A DNA stretch of 10,499 nt from the NCBI GenBank assembly GCA_007131945.1, contig SLPP01000208.1:1-10499 (forward strand), written 5' to 3'. The DNA is from Paracoccaceae bacterium (GTDB taxonomy: Bacteria > Pseudomonadota > Alphaproteobacteria > Rhodobacterales > Rhodobacteraceae). Below the pieces are notes generated by a model. That model was given only the letters and a program-made list of their open reading frames with translations. It had not been told where the DNA came from and made no database searches. Within the stretch, counting starts at the first letter, position 1, and every line of letters starts with the position of its first letter. This document shows, piece after piece, positions 6,220-10,499 of the stretch. A program made the position numbers and the translations under genes.

Positions 6220-7440
6220 CTATGTCGCCTGCGCCGGGCGGCGCAGGGTGATCTGGGTCACGTCGCAGGTCCCGGTTTGGAACGCCGCGGCGCAGGACGT
6301 GAGGTAAAACTCCCACATACGTCTGAATCTTTCGTCAAAGCCCATCGTCTGGATCCGGCCCCACTGTTCGAGGAAGGTCTGGTGCCACCGGCGCAGGGTC
6401 TGGCTGTAGCTGTCGCCGAATTCGAGCGAGCCGCGGGTTTCCAGCCCGGCGCGCGCCGCCTCGGCCCGCAGTCGCCCGGGAGAGATCAGCATGCCGCCGG
6501 GGAAGATGTACTTCTGGATGAAGTCGACGCCCTTGCGATAGGTCTCGAACCGGGCGTCGGGCACGGTAATGACCTGCAGCGTCGCCGGCGCGCCGGGCTT
6601 CAGCCGGTCGCGGACGGTGTCGAAATAGACCGGCCAGTATTTCTCGCCCACCGCCTCGAACATCTCGATCGAGGCGATGGCGTCGTACTGGCCGCGCTCG
6701 TCGCGGTAGTCCTGCAGCTTGATCGAGACCCGATCCGACAGGCCCGCCCGCTGCATCCGGGCGACCGCGAAGTCGTGCTGCGCCTGGCTGATCGTCAGCC
6801 CGGTGACGCGCAGCCCGCGCTGGCCGGCGGCGTATTCGGCGAAACCGCCCCAGCCGCAGCCGATCTCGAGGACATGATCGCCCTCCTTGAGACCGAGCGA
6901 GTCGACGAGCTGGGCGTATTTCTGCTCTTGCGCGCGTTCGAGGCTCTCCTGGCCGGTGCGGAAGAGCGCCGAGGAATAGGTCATGCTGTCGTCGAGCCAG
7001 AGCGCGTAGAAGTCGTTGCCGAGATCGTAGTGATAGGCGATGTTGCGCCTGGCCTGCGACCGGGTGTTGCCACGCAGCCAGTGGCGCAGGCGTTCGTAGT
7101 AGCGCACGAACGTCATCCCGCCGAAGCCCTCGTAGACCGCCGGATTGTCGGTGGAGACGACATCCATGAAGGTCTGCAGGTCGGGCGTCGACCACCAGCC
7201 GTCGAGATAGGCCTCGGAAAAGCCCAGATCCCCCTCGCGGATCAGCCGCGCGATGCAGTCGGGGTTATGGATGACGATCTCGGCAACCGGACCGGGCTTC
7301 GGCCCCTGGGCGCGGAACCGCCGGCCATCGGGCAAGACGAAATCGATGCGCCCGAAATTGATCTTGGCGGCCTGCGCGAAGGCTTGCCGGAAGTAGCGCG
7401 GCAGATCCCTCTGCCCGTCGGTGCTGGTCAGAAATTGCAT
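6220..7440 (-). CDS. Cyclopropane-fatty-acid-synthase-like methyltransferase
   Basis: A 406-residue SAM-dependent enzyme of the CFA/mycolic acid methyltransferase family, which uses SAM to modify unsaturated acyl chains of membrane phospholipids. Visible motifs: HYDLGNDFY (137-145), SAM-binding LEIGCGWGGFA (191-201), IEMFEAVGEKYWP (258-270) and QKYIFPGG (309-316), then FGDSY...TLRRW (341-351). Compared by eye with E. coli Cfa, the glutamate of MFE (Glu262) and the late Tyr (Tyr345) are kept, but the positions of two further bicarbonate ligands (Cys139 and His266 in E. coli) appear as Ser157 and Val290. This fits the family branch with altered chemistry. I start at ATG 7440; a TTG at 7476 would add 12 residues. 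In R. sphaeroides a CFA synthase gene, cfaS, belongs to the singlet-oxygen response together with phrA; here too it follows the photolyase gene, 70 nt downstream. Cytoplasmic, acting at the inner membrane surface. Confidence 0.82.
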   Translation of the reverse strand: MQFLTSTDGQRDLPRYFRQAFAQAAKINFGRIDFVLPDGRRFRAQGPKPGPVAEIVIHNPDCIARLIREGDLGFSEAYLDGWWSTPDLQTFMDVVSTDNPAVYEGFGGMTFVRYYERLRHWLRGNTRSQARRNIAYHYDLGNDFYALWLDDSMTYSSALFRTGQESLERAQEQKYAQLVDSLGLKEGDHVLEIGCGWGGFAEYAAGQRGLRVTGLTISQAQHDFAVARMQRAGLSDRVSIKLQDYRDERGQYDAIASIEMFEAVGEKYWPVYFDTVRDRLKPGAPATLQVITVPDARFETYRKGVDFIQKYIFPGGMLISPGRLRAEAARAGLETRGSLEFGDSYSQTLRRWHQTFLEQWGRIQTMGFDERFRRMWEFYLTSCAAAFQTGTCDVTQITLRRPAQAT

Positions 7441-7447
7441 CGCGTTT

Positions 7448-7457
7448 CTCGATCGAG
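7448..7457. promoter_or_regulatory. Perfect 10-bp palindrome CTCGATCGAG at the methyltransferase ribosome binding site
   Basis: It ends 7 nt before the ATG at 7440 (reverse strand) and contains the only GAG that could serve as its Shine-Dalgarno site. It may be an operator or simply chance; it is the most symmetrical element in the 70-nt gap between the photolyase and methyltransferase genes. No clear promoter hexamers are visible in that gap. Confidence 0.25.
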
Positions 7458-7510
7458 GCCACAGGATGGCGTTCAACCTACTTCAGAAGGGTGAATCCGC
7501 AATGGCAAAG

Positions 7511-8926
7511 TCAGTTCGCCCGGTGGCGCTCGTAGGCATCGAGCGCGCGCCGGCGACCTGCCGCGAGATCGACGAGCGGGTCGGGATAGGCGGCCCCGGG
7601 ATCGAGGTTCCAGGCGCGCGGCACGGCGTCGAAGAAGGCGCGCGCATCCGCGCCGGGGTCGTCGGTCAGTTCGGCGATGAAGCGGTGGCGGTAGCCGGCA
7701 TCGGGGTCGAACCTCTCGGCCTGGGTCGCGGGGTTGAAGATGCGGAAATAGGGCGCGGCATCGGGGCCCGAGCCCGCCACCCATTGCCAGCCCATCGCGT
7801 TCGAGGCCGGGTCCCAGTCGATGAGACACTCCTCGAACCATTTCAGCCCGACCCGCCAGTGGGTCATCAGATGCTTGGTCAGGTAGGAGGCGGAGATCAT
7901 CCGCGCCCGGTTGTGCATCGTGCCGGTGACATACATCTCGCGCATCCCGGCATCGACGAAGGGCTCGCCGGTCAGCCCCCGCCGCCAGCGCTCGGCGTCA
8001 TCGTTGTCGTCGCGCCAGGGGAATCCGTCCCATTCCGCGCGCCAGTTCTTGGTGGCGATCTCGGGCGTGTGGAAGATCAGGTGATGGGCGAAGTCGCGCC
8101 AGGCGAGTTCCTTGAGGAAATGCTCGGCGCCCCCGTGGCCCTTGTCCTGCTCCAGGATGCGCTGGGTGCGCCACCAGATGCGGCGCGGGCCGATCTCGCC
8201 GCAGGCGAGGTTCTCCGAAAGCCGCGAGGTGGTCTCGCCGGCGGGCAGGTCGCGGGCCTTTCTGTAGTCGTCGACCGGGCCGTCGAGGAAGGCGTCGAGT
8301 CTTCTCTCGGCCGCAGCCGCGCCGATGCGGGCATGGCGGGCAACGATCCCGGCACCGCGGTTCATGGCGGCGCCGAGTTGCCAGTCGTCGAGATCGTCGG
8401 AGGCGGGCCAGGTGTCGGGCACGGAGAGCTTGCCGGGCGCCTTGCAGGGCTCGTCCACGCCACGCGCCGAAAGCGCGCGCCAGAACGGGGAATAGACCTT
8501 GTAATGCCCGCCCTCGCCGGTCTCGACCTGCCAGGGTTCGATCAGCGTATGGCCGGCGAAGCTGCGCGCCTCGATCCCGTCCGAGCGCAGTGCCTGCTTG
8601 ACCTCGGTGTCGCGCGCGCGCGCCGGCGCGTCGTAGAGCCGGCCCCACCAGACGCCGCCGGCGCCGGTTTCGCTGACCAAATCGCGCAGCGCCTGCAGCG
8701 CGGCGCCCTTGCGCAGGATCAGGGGCGCGCCCTTGTCCCCCAGCGTCTTGCCGAACACCCGGAGCCCCTCGCCCAGCCGCCAGCGCGGCGCGGCGCCCAG
8801 GCCGGTGACGCTGTCGTCGGCGATGAAGACCGGGATCAGCGGCCGGCCGGTCTCGGCGGCGGCGGCGAGCATCGGGTTGTCGTCCAGCCGCAGGTCGCGG
8901 CGGAACCAGAGGATTAGGGGCTGCAT
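7511..8926 (-). CDS. phrB: Deoxyribodipyrimidine photolyase (class I CPD photolyase)
   Basis: A 471-residue flavoprotein that uses blue light to split cyclobutane pyrimidine dimers. The N-terminal antenna domain opens with WFRRDLRLDDN (7-17). The FAD domain has TSRLSENL (233-240), WRDFAHHLIF (276-285), MHNRARMISASYL (337-349) and the highly conserved W380-Q-W382 stretch continuing to AAPYFRIFNP (390-399). Trp304, Trp357 and Trp380 are spaced 53 and 23 residues apart, exactly like the E. coli electron-transfer triad W306/W359/W382, so photoreduction should work. Length equals E. coli PhrB. Class I photolyases and cryptochromes are related, but the intact FNP and triad region favours repair. 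The gene starts 19 nt after the stop of the class V enzyme and precedes the methyltransferase gene. The R. sphaeroides counterpart is called phrA and belongs to the singlet-oxygen (RpoE) response; whether this copy does is inference. Confidence 0.92.
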   Translation of the reverse strand: MQPLILWFRRDLRLDDNPMLAAAAETGRPLIPVFIADDSVTGLGAAPRWRLGEGLRVFGKTLGDKGAPLILRKGAALQALRDLVSETGAGGVWWGRLYDAPARARDTEVKQALRSDGIEARSFAGHTLIEPWQVETGEGGHYKVYSPFWRALSARGVDEPCKAPGKLSVPDTWPASDDLDDWQLGAAMNRGAGIVARHARIGAAAAERRLDAFLDGPVDDYRKARDLPAGETTSRLSENLACGEIGPRRIWWRTQRILEQDKGHGGAEHFLKELAWRDFAHHLIFHTPEIATKNWRAEWDGFPWRDDNDDAERWRRGLTGEPFVDAGMREMYVTGTMHNRARMISASYLTKHLMTHWRVGLKWFEECLIDWDPASNAMGWQWVAGSGPDAAPYFRIFNPATQAERFDPDAGYRHRFIAELTDDPGADARAFFDAVPRAWNLDPGAAYPDPLVDLAAGRRRALDAYERHRAN

Positions 8927-8945
8927 GCGTCGTCCGGTCTGGCTG

Positions 8946-10169
8946 TCACAGCACCCGATCTAGCGCCGGGATCAGCCGGTCAAGCTCGGCCTCGGATGTG
9001 TAGTGCACGAAACTCAGGCGCAGCACGCCATGGTCGAGGTCGACGCCCTGGGCCTGAAGCGCGCGGTTGGCGTAGAAGGTGCCGCCGCCGGCCATGATCC
9101 CTTCGGCGGTCAGCGCACGGGCCAGATCCTCGCCCTTCGCATCGGCCAGCACGGCGACGGTGGGCGCGCGCCCCTCGGCCCGGCGCGGGCCGAGAAGGCG
9201 CAGGTTGTTGCGCGCGGCGAGATGGTCGAGAAGCGGCTGCAGCAGCCGGGTTTCGTGCGCGCGCATCAGGTCATGGGCGAGCGCGGCGCGCCCCTTCGCG
9301 TCGCGCCCGGCCCCGCCGTGATGGGCGGCGAGCGCATCGATATAGTCGGCCATCCCGGCGCTGGCGGCGATCTGGGCATGGTCGGGTCCGGCGGGGGTGA
9401 AGCGCTTGCAGAGGCTTTCCGCATTGAAGAAATGCGCCTGGTTCGGCAGCTTCATGCCCAGATCGCGGCGGATCACCATAAGCCCCTGATGCGGCCCGTA
9501 GGTCTTGTAGGCCGAGAACAGGTAGATGTCGGCCCCCAGCGCGCCGACATCCGGCAGGCCATGCGGCGCGTAGCTGACACCATCGACGCAGACCACGGCG
9601 CCGACCGCGTGGGCCATCGCGGCGATCTCCGCCACCGGATTGACCTCGGCCACGACGTTCGAGCAATGGGGGAAGCAGACGAGCTTCACCCGGCCCTCGA
9701 GCAGCGCCTCGAGCCGCTCGAGCGGCAGGTGGCCGGTCGCCGGGTCGAGCTTCCATTCACGGATCTCGATCCCCTCGCCCTCCAGCCGCCGCCAGGGCCC
9801 GGAATTCGCCTCGTGGTCCTGATCGGTGACGACGATCGCGTCACCGGGCTTCAGGTACTGCCGGAAGGCCTGGGCCAGGACATAGGTATTCGCCGTGGTC
9901 GAGGGCCCGAAGCTGAGCTCGTCGGTCTCGACCCCCAGCATCGCGGCGAGGCGGTCACGCGCCTCGTCCATCTCCTCGCCCGCCAGCCGCGAGGCCTCGT
10001 AAGGGCCGTAGGGCTGCACCTTCCGCTCGCGGTAGAAGCGGCCGAGCCGGTCGATGACCGCGCCGCAGGCATAGCTGCCGCCCGCGTTCTCGAAGAAGGC
10101 CTGGCCCCGAAGCGCCGGTTCGGCGAAGGCCGGGAACTGCGCGCGCACGAAATCGATGTCCAGCTGCAT
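8946..10169 (-). CDS. Class V aminotransferase-fold PLP enzyme (cysteine-desulfurase-like, VC1184-type)
   Basis: A 407-residue PLP enzyme of fold type I, class V. Visible: VRAQFPAF at the N-terminus and FFENAGGS (25-32); GPSTTAN (88-94) for phosphate binding; DHEANSGPW (118-126) with His119 stacking on PLP; Asp196 in VDGVSYAPH (195-203), which pairs with the pyridine nitrogen; FSAYKTYGPHQG (218-229) with the Schiff-base Lys222; and an Arg384 near VHYTSEAELDRL. Where SufS-type desulfurases have their catalytic Cys loop, this protein has GGGTFYANRA (361-370), so desulfurase activity is unlikely; this agrees with the VC1184-type branch of unknown reaction. ATG 10169 has an AGGGGAG site 6 nt upstream on the reverse strand. 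It is the first gene of the minus-strand block and is divergent from ssrA. Substrate unknown. Confidence 0.85.
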   Translation of the reverse strand: MQLDIDFVRAQFPAFAEPALRGQAFFENAGGSYACGAVIDRLGRFYRERKVQPYGPYEASRLAGEEMDEARDRLAAMLGVETDELSFGPSTTANTYVLAQAFRQYLKPGDAIVVTDQDHEANSGPWRRLEGEGIEIREWKLDPATGHLPLERLEALLEGRVKLVCFPHCSNVVAEVNPVAEIAAMAHAVGAVVCVDGVSYAPHGLPDVGALGADIYLFSAYKTYGPHQGLMVIRRDLGMKLPNQAHFFNAESLCKRFTPAGPDHAQIAASAGMADYIDALAAHHGGAGRDAKGRAALAHDLMRAHETRLLQPLLDHLAARNNLRLLGPRRAEGRAPTVAVLADAKGEDLARALTAEGIMAGGGTFYANRALQAQGVDLDHGVLRLSFVHYTSEAELDRLIPALDRVL

Positions 10170-10221
10170 CCGAATCTCCCCTCGTTTCGGCGAAGCCTAG
10201 GCCCCCGCCCGGGCAAGCGAC

Positions 10222-10239
10222 AGCCCCCGCGTCGGGGCT
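10222..10239. repeat. GC-rich inverted repeat in the divergent region upstream of ssrA
   Basis: AGCCCC (10222-10227) and GGGGCT (10234-10239) are perfect 6-bp arms around a 6-nt loop. It touches the -35 box of the ssrA promoter candidate. No T tract follows on either strand, so it is not a clear terminator; a regulatory role or chance are both possible. The rest of 10170-10238 shows no other gene or recognisable promoter for the minus-strand genes. Confidence 0.35.
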
Positions 10240-10267
10240 TGAGCCGGCCGCGTCGCGCCCCTATATT
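10239..10267 (+). promoter_or_regulatory. ssrA promoter (TTGAGC-N17-TATATT)
   Basis: TTGAGC (10239-10244), a 17-nt spacer and TATATT (10262-10267). This is the best sigma-70-type promoter in the window and stands out as AT-rich within GC-rich DNA. Transcription would start about 7 nt after the -10 box, near G10274, which is exactly the first paired base of the 5' hairpin of the tmRNA precursor. This agreement supports both calls. Confidence 0.75.
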
Positions 10268-10273
10268 CCACCT

Positions 10274-10499
10274 GTTCCCGGCAACGGGGACTATGGACAT
10301 AAACGCGCCCGTAATAAGCGGATCGGACCCGGGGGCGGTACCCGGCGGCTCCACCAGAAACCCTCATTGGGGGACAAGGGGGCCGAAACAGGATCGACGA
10401 ACGTCTAAAGGGGTTTGCTTTGTCCCGGTGAGCTACCACCGTTATCGGTGCGCAAAGTACAGTTGCCAATGACAACCGTGCTCCGGTGGCCGTTGCTGC
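10274..10499 (+). ncRNA. ssrA: Permuted two-piece-type tmRNA (ssrA), 3' end cut by window
   Basis: tmRNA rescues stalled ribosomes with SmpB, acting first as alanyl-tRNA and then as message for a degradation tag. The gene is permuted, as in Alphaproteobacteria: the acceptor piece comes first. A 7-bp hairpin with a GCAA loop (10274-10291) opens it. CCGGG (10329-10333) and CCCGG (10341-10345) form a T-stem with a 7-nt loop. CGGCTCC (10346-10352), A10353 and the encoded CCA (10354-10356) end this piece. A 22-nt intervening segment (10357-10378) follows, to be removed by processing. The coding piece then begins with GGGGCCG (10379-10385), which pairs over 7 bp with CGGCTCC, including the G3-U wobble that identifies alanine acceptors. 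GAAACAGGATCGAC is the D-like segment. CGGTG/CACCG repeats and TTTGC/GCAAA form a probable pseudoknot before the tag. The T-loop (GGCGGTA) departs from the tRNA consensus. Confidence 0.93.
10465..10499 (+). other. ssrA: tmRNA proteolysis-tag reading frame (ANDNRAPVAVAA), last codon truncated
   Basis: Reading from GCC at 10465 gives A-N-D-N-R-A-P-V-A-V-A and then GC at the window edge, whose third base is missing but which must encode Ala whatever it is. With the untemplated Ala from the tRNA-like end, the tag would be AANDNRAPVAVAA. The ANDN start and the small hydrophobic -AA end match alphaproteobacterial tags such as the Caulobacter one, and the end is the ClpXP recognition type. The stop codon lies beyond the window. 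Confidence 0.9.

Noticed and set aside
4959-6251. A 430-codon plus-strand open frame opposite trgB and trgA
   Set aside because: Low-complexity charged translation with no family resemblance; the minus-strand products carry Nudix and TrgA signatures.
7441-7510. RpoE/ChrR-type promoter before the methyltransferase gene
   Set aside because: I looked for a TGATCC-like -35 element on the minus strand upstream of 7440, 8926 and 10169; copies seen within genes have no fitting -10 element, so nothing is claimed.
7421-8917. A 498-codon plus-strand open frame opposite the photolyase gene
   Set aside because: No motif, whereas the reverse strand encodes a full-length photolyase with all conserved residues.
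10222-10239. Rho-independent terminator
   Set aside because: The 6-bp GC stem has no following T tract on either strand, and both flanking genes start, rather than end, here.
9003-10472. A 489-codon plus-strand open frame running into ssrA
   Set aside because: Opposite a complete PLP enzyme and continuing through the tmRNA acceptor piece and promoter; no domain is seen.

Overview
The window reads as one continuous chromosomal segment of a very GC-rich alphaproteobacterium, most likely of the Rhodobacter/Paracoccus group (Rhodobacteraceae). Three things point there: the strong G/C preference at third codon positions; a circularly permuted, two-piece-type tmRNA gene at the right end, an arrangement known from Alphaproteobacteria; and an adjacent trgA-trgB pair, which I recognise from Rhodobacter sphaeroides tellurite-resistance work. 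I see no insertion sequences, phage genes, CRISPR arrays or tRNA genes, and base composition looks even throughout.

Layout. The left part (1-4565) is on the plus strand. It holds the C-terminal part of a YejA-like periplasmic peptide-binding protein, a tiny entericidin-type lipoprotein that starts in its stop codon region, and an intergenic region of about 236 bp with two perfect inverted repeats over a possible promoter. A tightly coupled three-gene operon follows: an adenylate-forming acyl-CoA ligase, a cytoplasmic CPWC (FrnE-like, DsbA-family) oxidoreductase and a Bcr/CflA-type MFS exporter, joined by two ATGA stop/start overlaps. The right part (4572-10169) is on the minus strand. In transcription order it holds a class V PLP enzyme, a CPD photolyase, a cyclopropane-fatty-acid-synthase-like methyltransferase, TrgA (four-helix membrane protein) and TrgB (a gamma-glutamylcyclotransferase-like domain fused to a Nudix hydrolase). 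The two blocks converge with 6 bp between stop codons. Divergent from the minus block, and running off the right edge, is ssrA.

How it fits together. The minus-strand block looks like a stress module: photolyase repairs UV lesions, the methyltransferase modifies membrane lipids, and TrgA/TrgB are linked to tellurite (oxidative) resistance. In R. sphaeroides, phrA and cfaS are members of the singlet-oxygen (RpoE/ChrR) response, so joint oxidative-stress control is a reasonable inference, although I found no convincing RpoE-type promoter by eye. The plus-strand operon could activate an organic acid to its CoA thioester and export a related compound; its substrate cannot be read from sequence. 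The feature most easily missed by protein-only annotation is the permuted tmRNA: both halves of its tRNA-like domain, the intervening spacer, a good promoter and nearly all of the tag reading frame (ANDNRAPVAVAA, last codon cut by the window edge) are visible.
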